Origin: Chloroflexota bacterium
GTDB taxonomy: Bacteria > Chloroflexota > Anaerolineae > 4572-78 > J111
Direction: 5' to 3'
DNA: 64,000 nt
NCBI GenBank assembly: GCA_016860845.1
Contig: BOKF01000011.1
Span: forward strand, 62,001 to 126,000
Below, one piece after another: positions 1-9,542 of this stretch (positions within the stretch are counted from its first letter, which is position 1; each line of letters opens with the position of its first letter). Under the pieces are notes generated by a model, which had not been told where the DNA came from, made no database searches, and saw nothing but the letters and a program-made list of their open reading frames with translations. The position numbers and the translations under genes are program-made.

Positions 1-33
1 TGAAACGGTAGCAAGCGGGGCAAATCACTGATC

Positions 34-2427
34 TTAACTATTTTTGGGGATGACCCTAATCTCGGTTAGCTCGGCCGGGAGGTCAAAGATTAATTCTCCT
101 GCTTCTACAGCCGAAGTCGAGAAGCCAAGTTGGAGATGGTAAAGACCGGGGGCCAGCTCAGCCGGGATAAGGACGCCAGCTTTTTCAATCATCAGTTGAC
201 CCTCAATAAGACTGTCCTCTAGCTCAGGAGAAAGCCAGGTTTCGCTAACAGGCCGGCGGGCCGAGTCCAGCAAGCGGACAAAAAATGTATCCTGGGGCGC
301 TTTGCCGTGATAAATCCAGAAAAGCTCAAAATGATAAGTTTGTCCGGTTTGAAAGGAGGCTGAGGTGTCTGGGTTGAAGTCGGGCCAATTCCAGCCCAGG
401 AGGGCAGCGATACGGTGGAACCTGTAATCGTCGGGGTCTACCAGCACGGCCAGGGGTGATTCTGGAAGGATAGGTTCCCAGGGGTCACGAGACGGCAGGG
501 GTTCAAAGGCGCTCAAGCGGACGCTATTACCAAAAGTATAGCTATCGGTCAGGGTAGCGTGCGCTCGCAGCCACAATTGGGTAGCGTATGAAAGCTGTTG
601 GTCGTCAAGCGAGTTGGCGACTAACCAGATGCGTCCTTGTTCAGCCGAGGTCTGCAATAATAGGGGCACAGTTTTCAAAATTTGAGACTGGGCGGCGTCG
701 GCAATGAGATAACGCTGGGCCGGCGATTTATCCCTATCAAGAAGGTAAAATCCAAAGCGGTCGTCCGTAAAGATAAGCGAGTCGCCAGCCGCAACCAGCT
801 TGGGTAGGTCGGAGACCAGGGCGCTGTAAGCCGGCCACAGTTCATCCGTTTCCTCAGGCTGCTCAATCGAGCGCGGGTCATTGTAACTGCGAACCAGCAT
901 CACGCCCACGCAGCCGAGGACAACCAGCCACGCACCTCCACCCAGCAGTTTTCGGGAGAGAAATAATTCCCGGAAGCGATAGTTCCAGGCCAGCATTACT
1001 CCAACCCCTCCCAGGGCCACAATGAGCAGCGCAGCCAACAGGGTCAATAGGTCAAAATGACTCAGCTCGCCCCACTGCCAGCGCCAGATCACAGGAATAT
1101 GGGCCAGGTCAAAGCGCAGCAAATGGCCCCCAATGGGCCACTGGTCGGGCCGGTCCCAGCGAAGTTCGCCCCAGAGCGAGGGGGCAGGAGGCGGCGTCCA
1201 ATAATCGCTGGCATCCAGGTAAACATAATCGCGGACAGAAATAGCCAGAAGCTGTAACAGGAGGCTGAGTAAACCGAACAAGATCAGGCTGGCTCGCCAC
1301 CGCCAGCGATTAGATTGAAACGCTTGCTGGATGAACGGCAACAGGAGGAAGAGGGCCAGGCCGCTGGCAGGCATCAGGAAGCGGGGTCCCCAACTGTCGC
1401 CGCCGCCCCAATCGTGCCAGGCCGCAAAGACCAAGGCCTGGCTGATAAACACAGCCGTAATAAGGTACACCTCAAGCGGATGCCGCCGCCAGGTTTGCTT
1501 AACGACAAAAGGAATCAAGACCAGGAGCGGAGTATAGAGAAAGATACTCTTATAGGGACTGATGATAAACCCGGCAACGCCGAGCCAGACCGGCGTGGTG
1601 AAGCCCGCCTCGTAACCGGTCTCAAACAGGCTGCCGAAGCGCATGAAATTGTAGACGCCAATAATGAGCAAGCCGGCTGTCCAACCAGCCCCGGCAATTA
1701 GCAAAGCACGCCAGGAAGATTTTTTGAGCAGCCTCCAATCGAAACTGTTGGCTTCCGGCGCGACCATATACCAGCAGAAAAATGGAACCACTACGATGTT
1801 TGCCGCTTTATGCAGCACCGCCAGGCCCAAAACCACACCCAGCAGCGCCGCATCCTTTAAGCAGTGATCTTGCCGGTAAGTTAAAGCGTAATAAAACGAC
1901 GCAATAAAACACCACAAGATGAGGGGGTCGGCGACGAGATCACGGGTGCGCGGCCAGGCCATGCTTGCCAGCCCGGCCAGCAGGGTGAGGACAGTGGCAA
2001 CTTTGGGAGCATACCCCAAGCGCCGGGCGCTTAAGTAGACATAGGGCATAGCCAGAGCGGTGCTGAGCGGCATCAAAACCAGGGTGGTTTGGATTACTCC
2101 TAACGGGGGCACGGTCAAGGCCAGGAGGACAAAAGGGAGCATCAACAGCGTCGGACCAAGCGGGTACTTGGTATAAGGCTGGCCATCCATCCCTAAAGAA
2201 ACATTTTCCCAATCTTCCAACTGGCGGGTATCGAAACGCCCATGTTTGGCTACATTTTCGGCCACGGCCAGCATAGATAACCCATCGGTGCTGTGCAAAG
2301 TCCCATCAAAAGTGACCATATAAACGCCAAATAAAAGCAAGGCCAAAAAGGCGGCCAGGCTTTTATCAACCAGGGTCAGACGTTGTGGGGCGGATTCTAA
2401 AATATTCTGCTCGTTCACTTTTGCCAA
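34..2427 (-). CDS. GT-C (ArnT/PMT-like) membrane glycosyltransferase with C-terminal beta domain
   Basis: Multi-pass membrane protein of 797 aa, probably transferring a sugar from a polyprenyl-phosphate donor outside the membrane. TM1 lies at about residues 24-40 and is followed by a loop with D41 and T47-D48-G49, where most paralogs in this window have Asp-Glu. A TKYPLG motif (86-91), a later RFGSLFETGY motif and an FLYTPLL motif are shared with the gene at 51813, so these two form one subfamily. From about residue 690 there is a single soluble beta-rich domain ending in an APGLYHLQLGFS-type strand. The start is TTG at 2427, with AGGA about 12 nt upstream; a later start is possible. It is divergent from the next gene, with about 95 bp between them. 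The family is clear; donor and acceptor are unknown. Confidence 0.8.
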   Translation of the reverse strand: MAKVNEQNILESAPQRLTLVDKSLAAFLALLLFGVYMVTFDGTLHSTDGLSMLAVAENVAKHGRFDTRQLEDWENVSLGMDGQPYTKYPLGPTLLMLPFVLLALTVPPLGVIQTTLVLMPLSTALAMPYVYLSARRLGYAPKVATVLTLLAGLASMAWPRTRDLVADPLILWCFIASFYYALTYRQDHCLKDAALLGVVLGLAVLHKAANIVVVPFFCWYMVAPEANSFDWRLLKKSSWRALLIAGAGWTAGLLIIGVYNFMRFGSLFETGYEAGFTTPVWLGVAGFIISPYKSIFLYTPLLVLIPFVVKQTWRRHPLEVYLITAVFISQALVFAAWHDWGGGDSWGPRFLMPASGLALFLLLPFIQQAFQSNRWRWRASLILFGLLSLLLQLLAISVRDYVYLDASDYWTPPPAPSLWGELRWDRPDQWPIGGHLLRFDLAHIPVIWRWQWGELSHFDLLTLLAALLIVALGGVGVMLAWNYRFRELFLSRKLLGGGAWLVVLGCVGVMLVRSYNDPRSIEQPEETDELWPAYSALVSDLPKLVAAGDSLIFTDDRFGFYLLDRDKSPAQRYLIADAAQSQILKTVPLLLQTSAEQGRIWLVANSLDDQQLSYATQLWLRAHATLTDSYTFGNSVRLSAFEPLPSRDPWEPILPESPLAVLVDPDDYRFHRIAALLGWNWPDFNPDTSASFQTGQTYHFELFWIYHGKAPQDTFFVRLLDSARRPVSETWLSPELEDSLIEGQLMIEKAGVLIPAELAPGLYHLQLGFSTSAVEAGELIFDLPAELTEIRVIPKNS

Positions 2428-2522
2428 ACCGCGCTTATCCTACTATAAATCAGTGGGTTCGGCAATCAAGCGAAGCCACTCAGACCGAAGCTGGCCGGGC
2501 TTCTACCGTTAAAGTAAAACTT

Positions 2523-4553
2523 TTGAGCACGCAAAACACACTCCGCACAACTCAAAACTCGCGCGTTTTTTGGCTGGGTTTGCTTATCCTCATCCTGGCA
2601 GGGGTAGCTTTACGGGCCAGACTGCTCAACAGCTTCCCCCTTTCACCCGACGAGGGGATTCATCTGATGTGGCTGCGCTTGCTGTCAACCGGGTACCAAC
2701 CCTACAGCGAGGTTTACATTACCTACCCCCCCCTCTATCCCCTGGCGATTAACGCCGTCTGGCAGCTATGGCCGGCCGAGGCAGCGCAACGCTGGTTTAG
2801 TGTTCTCTATACCTTGTTCGGCGTTGTCGGGACTGCCCTCCTGGCTCGCCAGGTGGCCGGACCGTTCGCCGGCCTGGTTGCCGCCGCGCTGACCCTGTTT
2901 TCACCGGTGCTGCTGGAGCCATCGCGGGCGATCCTGGCCGAGTTTCCCTCGGTCGCCTGGTCGGTCTGGGCAATTTGGCTGGCCTGGCAGGGATCGGCGA
3001 ACGAGGGAGTGCATGAGTCAAGGATAAGGCGGCGCATTCTACTAATTCTGTCCGGCCTGTGCCTGTCCGCCAGCCTGCTGACCAAGCTTCTATCCCCTTT
3101 TGTCCTCATCTTGATCCCTTTAATTTTGGTGGGACATTGGCTTCAGCTTAATCAGGGTGACGCCTCAGAGGGGAAGCCTTTACGCTCTACGCTTTACGCT
3201 TTACGTTTCCCCGTCTCTCGCCTCACCCCCCTCCTGGCAGACTTATTCATCTGGAGCCTGGCCGTGCTGTTGCCGGCTCTTATGCTGATTTCTGCCTTCA
3301 ATATCAATTCGCTGGTCCGGCAAGTTGTGGCGCAGCGGCTGGAAGCCAGGTCTGCCTCTGTTGAAGTTGAACCTTTCTGGCCGCCGCGCTATGAGCGGGC
3401 GGTCATGTTTGTTCAGGAAGATACTGCGTTGGCGCTTCTGGGGGTGATCGGTCTCGGCGTCGCCTGGGTTCGTCGCCAGCAGGGCCGCTGGCTGCTGCTG
3501 GCTTGGTTAGTTTTAGCTCTGGGAATGCTCGCTGTTCATAACCCGATCCGTTACAAGCACTATCTCATCCTGATTCCGCCCCTGGCTATCTGTGGCGGCA
3601 TTGCCGCTGCGCAGTGGGCTTTAGCCTTTAAAGGGCTGCAATTGAAACCCTTCGCCCCCCAGACGGGCAGTCGAAAATCGAAAATGGTTGTTCTGGTCGG
3701 CTTGATGCTGCTCATCGAGCTTTTTGCCTGGCAGGTCCCGGCAGCGCTGGCCCTCTGGCGCGGCAGAGCCGCTGTGCCCCAGCCCCCCACCGCCGAGGTA
3801 GAAGCTCTGGCTTTCATCGAGTCCGTCACCGCCCCCGGCGATTGCCTGATTTCTGACGACATGCCGCTCCTCTACTGGAGCGGGCGCATGACCCCGCCCG
3901 AACTGGCCGAGGTTTCGACCAACCGCCTGGAATCGGGCGCGCTGACCACGCCCGAACTGGTTGCCCTCACCGACCGTGACGATTGCCAGTTGGTCGCGGC
4001 GGTGTCTAATCGGATTCCCCAGTATTTGCCTGACTACATGGATTGGGTGAAACAGACCTACTTGGGGCGATTCCACTACGCTGAAGATGATTTGTACTTT
4101 GCCAAGCTCAACACGGACCCGCGCCCGGCGACCGCTCTTCAGGCCGATTTCAATGGCCAGATCACTTTTCATGGGTACACCCTATCCCCCTCCCCGGCAA
4201 AGAAGGGGGGAACCGTATCACCCGGCGAGCGCATGGCGCTGACGCTTGTTTGGCAGGCTCAAACTCGACTCGATACCGATTACGCCGTTTTTGTGCAGCT
4301 TCGCGACGCAATGAATCGCATCCTGGCTAGCGCCGACCACCAACCTTACCAGGGCCTGGTCCCCACCTCGACCTGGCCCGCGGGCGGCGTTATCCAGGAA
4401 GTCACCTGGCTGTCTCTGCCGCCAGACTTGCCGCCCGGTCGCTACAATATTTATGTCGGCCTGTATCGCCCCGATAATCTGGAGCGTCTGCCTCTCCGCA
4501 ACGACACTTCCGGCGAAAATGCGCTTATCCTGAGACCGTTGGTAGTGCAATGA
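2523..4553 (+). CDS. GT-C (PMT/ArnT-like) membrane glycosyltransferase with C-terminal beta domain
   Basis: About 676 aa if started at TTG 2523. The frame is open further upstream, but an upstream start would overlap the divergent neighbour. The first membrane segment (about 16-33) is followed by SPDEGIHLMW with the putative catalytic D43-E44. Some ten membrane helices follow, then an extracytoplasmic part. One C-terminal beta domain has the signature used throughout this island: a HGY strand, LTLVWQAQ, a VFVQLRD strand, PTSTWPAG, and LPPGRYNIYVGLYRPDNLERLPL. Two hydrophilic stretches are encoded by word repeats (about 2527-2564 at the N-terminus and 3179-3210). The next gene starts in its stop codon (ATGA), so the two are probably translated together. 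The exact start is uncertain because no clear ribosome binding site is visible. Confidence 0.8.
   Translation: MSTQNTLRTTQNSRVFWLGLLILILAGVALRARLLNSFPLSPDEGIHLMWLRLLSTGYQPYSEVYITYPPLYPLAINAVWQLWPAEAAQRWFSVLYTLFGVVGTALLARQVAGPFAGLVAAALTLFSPVLLEPSRAILAEFPSVAWSVWAIWLAWQGSANEGVHESRIRRRILLILSGLCLSASLLTKLLSPFVLILIPLILVGHWLQLNQGDASEGKPLRSTLYALRFPVSRLTPLLADLFIWSLAVLLPALMLISAFNINSLVRQVVAQRLEARSASVEVEPFWPPRYERAVMFVQEDTALALLGVIGLGVAWVRRQQGRWLLLAWLVLALGMLAVHNPIRYKHYLILIPPLAICGGIAAAQWALAFKGLQLKPFAPQTGSRKSKMVVLVGLMLLIELFAWQVPAALALWRGRAAVPQPPTAEVEALAFIESVTAPGDCLISDDMPLLYWSGRMTPPELAEVSTNRLESGALTTPELVALTDRDDCQLVAAVSNRIPQYLPDYMDWVKQTYLGRFHYAEDDLYFAKLNTDPRPATALQADFNGQITFHGYTLSPSPAKKGGTVSPGERMALTLVWQAQTRLDTDYAVFVQLRDAMNRILASADHQPYQGLVPTSTWPAGGVIQEVTWLSLPPDLPPGRYNIYVGLYRPDNLERLPLRNDTSGENALILRPLVVQ
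3179..3210 (+). repeat. In-frame word repeat, TACGCTY type
   Basis: Repeated words of the form TACGCTCTACGCTTTACG sit inside the GT-C gene and encode TLYALRFPVSRLT in a hydrophilic loop. A related string is in the GT-C gene at 15219-18221 (16905-16951, reverse strand), giving TLRSTFPVSRLT at a different place in that protein. A third lies at about 53444-53480. This indicates insertion of a DNA element, not a conserved domain. Confidence 0.65.
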
Positions 4554-6766
4554 TACCTTTCACGCATCACGCATCAGGGCGAAGCCTCCCCTTGGGACGC
4601 ATCACGCATCACCCCTTCCTTCTCCCGCTTCTCATCTTCGCCGCCGCTCTGCTGCCTCGTCTTTACGCGCTGGGCACGTTTCTCACCATTGACGAGGTCA
4701 AGTGGGCCGAAGGCGCAGCCCAATTTCTGTTGGCCCTCCGCTCCGGCGACCTGGCTCAAACCTATTGGCACTTTTTTCCGGGCATTACGATTGCCTGGGG
4801 CAGCGCTTTAACCCTCTGGGCCAGATGCCTGGCAGCGCCCGATGTGGGCCAATGCGCTCAAGAAGCCGTTGCGCGCCTGCCCGAGTCGATTGGTTGGCTG
4901 CGTCTCACCCCGGTCATCCTCACCTCTCTGGGAGTCAGCGGCGTTTATCTGTTAGGCCGGAAGTTGTTCCCCGGCAAAATTCCTGTCATGGCCGCCCTCC
5001 TCCTGGCCTTCGATCCCTTTTTCATCGCTCACTCGCGCATCCTCAACGGCGATGCGGTTGTTGCCATTTTGATGTTTCTCTCCCTGTTGGCCTTCCTGAT
5101 CTACTGGTTGAACGAATCAGCGAACGGCGAACCCACAGGGCAAGTGTGGCGAATAACAAATCATAAAGGCGCCTTCGCTCATTCGCTGCTTCGCCATTCG
5201 CTCCTCCTTTCTGCGGTGCTGGCCGGCCTGGCCCTGCTGACCAAACTGCCCGCGCCGCTCATCGGTTTATTCATCACTTGTTTGGGCCTGGTTGCCCTGG
5301 CCTTTGACTGGCCCCGGCGCGGCTGGGGAGCCGTCCAGCCGTGGGTGGGGGTGTTGGCTGTTTGGGGCGTTGTTGCCCTGGCTGTCTTTGTTCTGCTCTG
5401 GCCGGCTTTGTGGGCCGCTCCGGCGGCAACGCTGCGGCAAATGTATCTGGACTCATTTGAGGTGGGCGGAGTGGGAGAGGGGCATGATACTTTCTTCCTG
5501 GGACAAACCCTCGACGACCCCGGCCCCTGGTTTTATCCTTATGCCCTTGCTTTCCGGCTGACCCCGGTCGTTCTGCTTGGATTGTTCATTGCCATCGGCT
5601 GGCTATTATCACGTTTCAGGGCAAAGGCTGCACACCCCACCCATTTCTCCCGGCCCGACCCGGAACTTGCCGCAACCTGGAGCATCATCGCCTTTGTCAT
5701 TTTTATTATCGTTTTTGCTAATATTAGCCCCAAGAAATTGGACCGCTATGTGATGGCGGTTATCCCCGCGCTGATTTTCCTGGCTGCTATTGGCCTGGGG
5801 AAGATAGGGCAGAGGAGCAGAGGAGCAGAGGAGCAGGGGAGAGGTTTTTTTGCTCTTGGTTCAAATATTCTACTAGCCGGGCTTGTTGGCTTTCAGCTTG
5901 TCTCGGCTATTCTGGCCGCGCCTTATTATCTGACCTATTACAACCCGCTGCTGGGTGGCCCGGAACGGGCGGCAGCGCAGGTGCCGGTCGGGTGGGGTGA
6001 GGGGCTGGAGCAGGCGACCGGCTACCTGAACAGTTTACCCGGTGCAGAGTCGCTGACCGTTTCAGCCTGGTACAGCGATATTTTCTCGCCGTATTTTGTG
6101 GGCCAGCGGGCCAGCTTTGCCGACGATGGCCGCGCCCAGCTTGCCGCCGATTACGTCGTCTTTTACATCAACCAACTCCAGCGAGAGAAACCCTATCCCG
6201 GCCTGATTAATTATTTTCGGGCCAATGAGCCGGTTTTTGTGGTGAATATCGGGCCAACCGGCCATCCGTCAAATGTGACCGGCGCCCGCTGGGTGGAAGT
6301 CTACCAGGCCCCGGCGGCACAGAGCGCCAGCGGCGCACCCAAAATTGAAGGAGTCGCCCAATTGCTGGCTTACAAAGTGACAGGCAACAGAATCATCAGC
6401 AACAAGGCCGCCACTGATGTCGCCAGTTCCTCAAATAATAATGAGGTGTTTGTGACTCTTTTCTTACGAATACTTGGCCCTTTGCCGGCGGGCAGCAGCT
6501 TTTCCGCGATCCTTGCCCCAATTCACAATCCCTCCTCGGAAATCCACGCCCAAAAGGGCAGTCCAAAATCCGATGTTTGGCAGCCGGCCCCTCTAAAAGC
6601 TGAGTGGCGGGAAGGCGCGGTGGTCGAATGGCCGGGAATCCTGACCCTTCCTCCCGATACGCCGCCGGGCGAGTACCGGCTGGCCGTAACTTTACGGGGC
6701 CTGGATGGCTCGACCATCGCTGATATTGCCATCTCCGAAAAAGATCCGGCGATTATCCTCAAGTAG
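4550..6766 (+). CDS. GT-C (PMT/ArnT-like) membrane glycosyltransferase
   Basis: 738 aa, starting at an ATG that overlaps the previous stop by 4 bp. After TM1 (about 22-40) comes LTIDEVKWAE with D48-E49, the GT-C metal/catalytic acid pair. It belongs to the larger subfamily here, marked by AFDPFF, YYNPLLGG, a GWGEGLEQA segment before YLN, and ADYVVFYINQLQRE. The C-terminal beta domain (about 610-738) is divergent but ends in the usual LPPDTPPGEYRLAV. The first 20 codons, a loop at about 190-220 and a loop at about 420-432 are encoded by word repeats, so these residues are probably inserted and not functional. A perfect palindrome begins at the last base of the TAG stop. Substrates cannot be read from the sequence. 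Confidence 0.82.
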   Translation: MIPFTHHASGRSLPLGRITHHPFLLPLLIFAAALLPRLYALGTFLTIDEVKWAEGAAQFLLALRSGDLAQTYWHFFPGITIAWGSALTLWARCLAAPDVGQCAQEAVARLPESIGWLRLTPVILTSLGVSGVYLLGRKLFPGKIPVMAALLLAFDPFFIAHSRILNGDAVVAILMFLSLLAFLIYWLNESANGEPTGQVWRITNHKGAFAHSLLRHSLLLSAVLAGLALLTKLPAPLIGLFITCLGLVALAFDWPRRGWGAVQPWVGVLAVWGVVALAVFVLLWPALWAAPAATLRQMYLDSFEVGGVGEGHDTFFLGQTLDDPGPWFYPYALAFRLTPVVLLGLFIAIGWLLSRFRAKAAHPTHFSRPDPELAATWSIIAFVIFIIVFANISPKKLDRYVMAVIPALIFLAAIGLGKIGQRSRGAEEQGRGFFALGSNILLAGLVGFQLVSAILAAPYYLTYYNPLLGGPERAAAQVPVGWGEGLEQATGYLNSLPGAESLTVSAWYSDIFSPYFVGQRASFADDGRAQLAADYVVFYINQLQREKPYPGLINYFRANEPVFVVNIGPTGHPSNVTGARWVEVYQAPAAQSASGAPKIEGVAQLLAYKVTGNRIISNKAATDVASSSNNNEVFVTLFLRILGPLPAGSSFSAILAPIHNPSSEIHAQKGSPKSDVWQPAPLKAEWREGAVVEWPGILTLPPDTPPGEYRLAVTLRGLDGSTIADIAISEKDPAIILK
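4559..4614 (+). repeat. Word repeat CATCACG at the N-terminus of a GT-C gene
   Basis: CGCATCACGCATCA words flank a unit whose 23 bases at 4584-4606 occur identically at 53036-53058 in another GT-C gene. Here they are read as SLPLGRITH; there, in another frame, as PPLGTHH. They occupy codons 4-22, before the first membrane helix. Confidence 0.7.
5110..5211 (+). repeat. In-frame mirrored word repeat (GCGAAYGGCGAA / TTCGCCATTCGC)
   Basis: The left part has GCGAACGGCGAA and GGCGAATAA; the right part has TTCGCTCATTCGC and TTCGCCATTCGC, the reverse complement. Together they could form an imperfect hairpin. It lies within codons of the GT-C gene, in a loop between two helices. The same word pair is in the GT-C gene at 25565-25652. 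Confidence 0.6.
5805..5845 (+). repeat. In-frame GAGGAGCA word repeat
   Basis: AGAGGAGCAGAGGAGCAG words encode QRSRGAEEQGRG between two membrane helices. The same words occur at 52453-52552 and 52931-53010 in the GT-C gene at 51813. Confidence 0.65.
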
Positions 6767-6793
6767 TAGGGGCGCAAGGCCTTGCGCCCCTAC
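6766..6793. repeat. Perfect 28-bp palindrome overlapping a stop codon
   Basis: Arms GTAGGGGCGCAAGG and CCTTGCGCCCCTAC are perfectly complementary with no loop. The first base is the G of the preceding gene's TAG stop. No T-run follows, so it is a palindromic repeat and not a classical terminator, although it could act as one. The rest of 6794-6893 shows no clear gene. Confidence 0.7.
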
Positions 6794-6893
6794 CGGAACA
6801 TCCTAAAATCTGAGACAGACCCATCGCCCTCAACCTGCTTGCCTTAATCATGCCTTTGCCGTAAAATCCAATCCTGGTTGTACTGCTCTAATG

Positions 6894-6953
6894 GGTCTGG
6901 AAGACTGGATCAAGAGGCAATATCCAACCTTCCATCCCTCCAGCCTTCCAGCC
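6894..6953 (+). repeat. GGAAG...CTTCC mirrored word repeat before a start codon
   Basis: A purine-rich arm (CTGGAAGACTGGATCAAGAGG) is followed by a pyrimidine arm of CCTTCCA words. It lies 18 nt before the preferred ATG at 6972. It is open in the downstream frame, which makes a false 27-residue N-terminal extension from ATG 6891. Similar blocks precede the starts at 51813 and 57852. Confidence 0.6.
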
Positions 6954-6971
6954 AGTTTACTTTTATCCAAC

Positions 6972-9542
6972 ATGGAGAAACGATTGCGTCTCTTAGCGGG
7001 GCAAAAAAATCAATCAGCCTGGCTTATTTGTCTGGTCATTTTCAGTGTGGCTTTTGTGCCGCGGGCGCTGGGGCTGGATTCGTTTATCGCCATAGATGAG
7101 GCGCGCTGGGTTTACCGCTCGGCTTTCTTCTGGCGAGCCATCCTTGCCGGCAATTTTGCCCAGGCCAGCGCCGAAGTTGCGACCCCCGATGTGGGCGAAA
7201 CCTTTGCCTCCGGCGTCCCGGTGATGTGGTTGGGCGGCCTGGGCTTGACCGCCGAATATTGGACCGACACAGCCCGGCCGGTGGATAACCTGCATGATTA
7301 TCTGGCCCTGGTTCCCCAGAAAACCGAAAAGATTCCGCTCGATTTTTATGCCTGGACCCGCCGCCCGTTTATCCTGCTGGCCAGTTTATTTTTGGTTAGT
7401 TTTTACCTTTTGTTAAGCCGGCTTCTTAAACCCGGCGTCTCGCTGCTGGCCACCCTGCTGCTCGCCTTTGACCCCTTTTTTATGGGCTTGTCGCGGTTGG
7501 TCCATAATGACATGACGGTTTGCATCGCCATCAATTTATCTCTCTTGACCCTGCTCACCTACCGGAGACGCAGTCCAATGAAGACCCTAAAGGTCTTAAA
7601 GACCTTTAGGGTCTGGTCTATTGGGTGGCTGCTGCTGTCGGGGCTGCTGGCCGGGCTGGCTTTGGCGACCAAGCCTACAGCGCTTTACTTATTTGTATTT
7701 GCGGCGGTCTTCCTCCTGTTTGAAAAAGGCAGGCCGCGCCATTGGGCCGATTGGCGGCGGGCAGTCACCGAAGGGATCATTTGGGGGGTAGTTGCCCTGG
7801 TTACGATCATCGCCATCTGGCCGGCTTTGTGGACTGCCCCGAGGGAAACGCTCAGCCTGGTCTTCTTTCACTCCGGCAGCGGCTTTGAAAGTCTGGATGA
7901 CCCCTCGCCCTCGCTGCTGCCCTATCTTGATGATCCGGTCCCGCAATTGGGGTTTCTGTTTTACCCGGTCAATTGGCTTTTTAAGAGCACTCTCCCCCTG
8001 CTAATCGGGTTGATTGGCCTGATTGTGGGGATCCAACAGGGCTGGTTCAAACAGCCGCCAGGGGATAAACCAGGAGAAGGGCTTGACTCATTAACACCCG
8101 CTGCTAATCTCGCCCCGCCAACCTCGCAGTGGACCGTTAAGTGGCTGGCGATTTTTGTTGTTCTCTTTTACCTGCTGCTGGCCCCTGCCGATACCCGCGA
8201 CCTGCGTTACGCCTCGCCGACATTTCCTGGGCTGTATGCTCTCGCCGCCGTCGGCATCTGGGCGCTGATTGATAAGCTGGGCTTCAAATTAACCGGCGCT
8301 GCCCGCCCCCTGCGGGTCTGGGGAAGTGGTTTGCTGCTGGCTATCCAGGTGATCCTGGCAGCGCTGTACTTCCCTTACTATTTCAACTACTTAAATCCAC
8401 TCGTCGGTGGCAAATGGCTCGCCCCCCACCTGATAAAAGTAGGTTCGGGTGAAGGGCTGGATCACATGGCCTATTATCTCAATCAAAAACCAAACGTGCG
8501 CGATTTAACCGTGGCGACCAGCCTGTGGGATACCTTTGTACCTTTCTACATGGGGCGCTATACCAAAGCCCACTATAAAGAAGAGGCCGATTACATCATT
8601 ATCTACCTCCGCCAGATCCAGAATCGTAACCCCTTTCCCGAATTTTGGCCCTATTTTGCTGCGCGCCCCCCGGAGCATGTGGTTACGATAGCCGGTTTGG
8701 ATTATGCCTGGCTTTACCCTGGCCCCCAACTGCGCGAGGTGCGGGACGTTAATTTTGACGATGGGCTTATTTTGCGCGGCTATCGCCTGGAGCGGCGGGC
8801 GGCGGAACCAGGACAGCCGGCCAACTTAACCCTGGTCTGGGGGGGAGCTACACCCACCACTGCCGGGCAGACAGTCACGGTGAAGCTTAACGACGAAGCA
8901 GGCCGCGTTTGGGCCGAAGGGCGGGGGCCGGTGCTGGACCCAAAAGGTCCCTCGGAGGTCGAGGGTCATTATCTTTTGGCAATCCCGGCTGAAACACCGC
9001 GCGGAGACTATCAGCTCGGGGTTTCGCTGGATAATGCCCCCGGAGAAAACTCCACCTCTCTGGCCGGAAAAGTCCCCGTCCGCCAGTTGGCTAAACCGCC
9101 GGTTGAATTTGCCGCCTCGACCAATTTTGGTAATATGGTCAACTTTGGCGGGGCTAATGTGGCGCTGGCCCCAAAGGCAGCCGGCGCAGGTGAAACTTTC
9201 GAGATTCAGTTTGTATGGCAGGCCCGCCAGCCCATCCCTCAGCCGTACACTACATTTGCCCACCTGGTGGACGAAGCCGGGCAGATTTGGGGCCAGGCCG
9301 ACCGGACTCCACACCTGGGCGGGAGTGAGCTGCCCACCAATCAGTGGGACGAGGATGAGTGGATTGTAGATACCTTCCAGGTTTCGCTCAACCCGGATAC
9401 GCCGCCAGGCAGCTACAAGCTCCTGGCCGGCCTGTATAACCCGCAAACCCTGGAACGGCTGCCCGTCGTGGGCGGCAATGAGGGGCAGACCCTGGTGGAA
9501 GTCACCACCCTGGCAATCCCGTTCGTTGAGGCGTCAAACTAA
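6972..9542 (+). CDS. GT-C (PMT/ArnT-like) membrane glycosyltransferase with two beta domains
   Basis: 856 aa from ATG 6972. The ATG at 6891 is less likely because the residues between are encoded by a word repeat. TM1 (about 17-33) is followed by AIDEARWVYRS with D42-E43. It has the shared AFDPFF, FNYLNPLVGG, GSGEGLDHMAYYLN and ADYIIIYLRQIQ motifs, then a DYAWLYPGP motif that closes the membrane-linked part at about residue 600. Two C-terminal beta domains follow: the first starts at LILRGYRL; the second has IQFVWQARQ, TTFAHLVD, TNQWDEDEW and PPGSYKLLAGLYNPQTLERLPV. A perfect 33-nt palindrome is embedded in frame at 7582-7614. A SAM methyltransferase gene follows 43 bp downstream. Confidence 0.82.
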   Translation: MEKRLRLLAGQKNQSAWLICLVIFSVAFVPRALGLDSFIAIDEARWVYRSAFFWRAILAGNFAQASAEVATPDVGETFASGVPVMWLGGLGLTAEYWTDTARPVDNLHDYLALVPQKTEKIPLDFYAWTRRPFILLASLFLVSFYLLLSRLLKPGVSLLATLLLAFDPFFMGLSRLVHNDMTVCIAINLSLLTLLTYRRRSPMKTLKVLKTFRVWSIGWLLLSGLLAGLALATKPTALYLFVFAAVFLLFEKGRPRHWADWRRAVTEGIIWGVVALVTIIAIWPALWTAPRETLSLVFFHSGSGFESLDDPSPSLLPYLDDPVPQLGFLFYPVNWLFKSTLPLLIGLIGLIVGIQQGWFKQPPGDKPGEGLDSLTPAANLAPPTSQWTVKWLAIFVVLFYLLLAPADTRDLRYASPTFPGLYALAAVGIWALIDKLGFKLTGAARPLRVWGSGLLLAIQVILAALYFPYYFNYLNPLVGGKWLAPHLIKVGSGEGLDHMAYYLNQKPNVRDLTVATSLWDTFVPFYMGRYTKAHYKEEADYIIIYLRQIQNRNPFPEFWPYFAARPPEHVVTIAGLDYAWLYPGPQLREVRDVNFDDGLILRGYRLERRAAEPGQPANLTLVWGGATPTTAGQTVTVKLNDEAGRVWAEGRGPVLDPKGPSEVEGHYLLAIPAETPRGDYQLGVSLDNAPGENSTSLAGKVPVRQLAKPPVEFAASTNFGNMVNFGGANVALAPKAAGAGETFEIQFVWQARQPIPQPYTTFAHLVDEAGQIWGQADRTPHLGGSELPTNQWDEDEWIVDTFQVSLNPDTPPGSYKLLAGLYNPQTLERLPVVGGNEGQTLVEVTTLAIPFVEASN
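7582..7614. repeat. In-frame 33-nt perfect palindrome, AGACC type
   Basis: Arms of 16 nt, AGACCCTAAAGGTCTT and AAGACCTTTAGGGTCT, around one A. It adds eleven codons (about KTLKVLKTFRV) in a cytoplasmic-type loop of the GT-C gene. A second palindrome with the same length and AGACC/GGTCT ends lies at 55230-55262 in intergenic DNA. Confidence 0.75.

Noticed and set aside
6891..6971. 27-residue N-terminal extension of the GT-C gene at 6972
   Set aside because: Encoded by a word repeat; ATG 6972 right before the basic residues of TM1 fits the paralogs better. The same reasoning removes the 51729-51812 extension.
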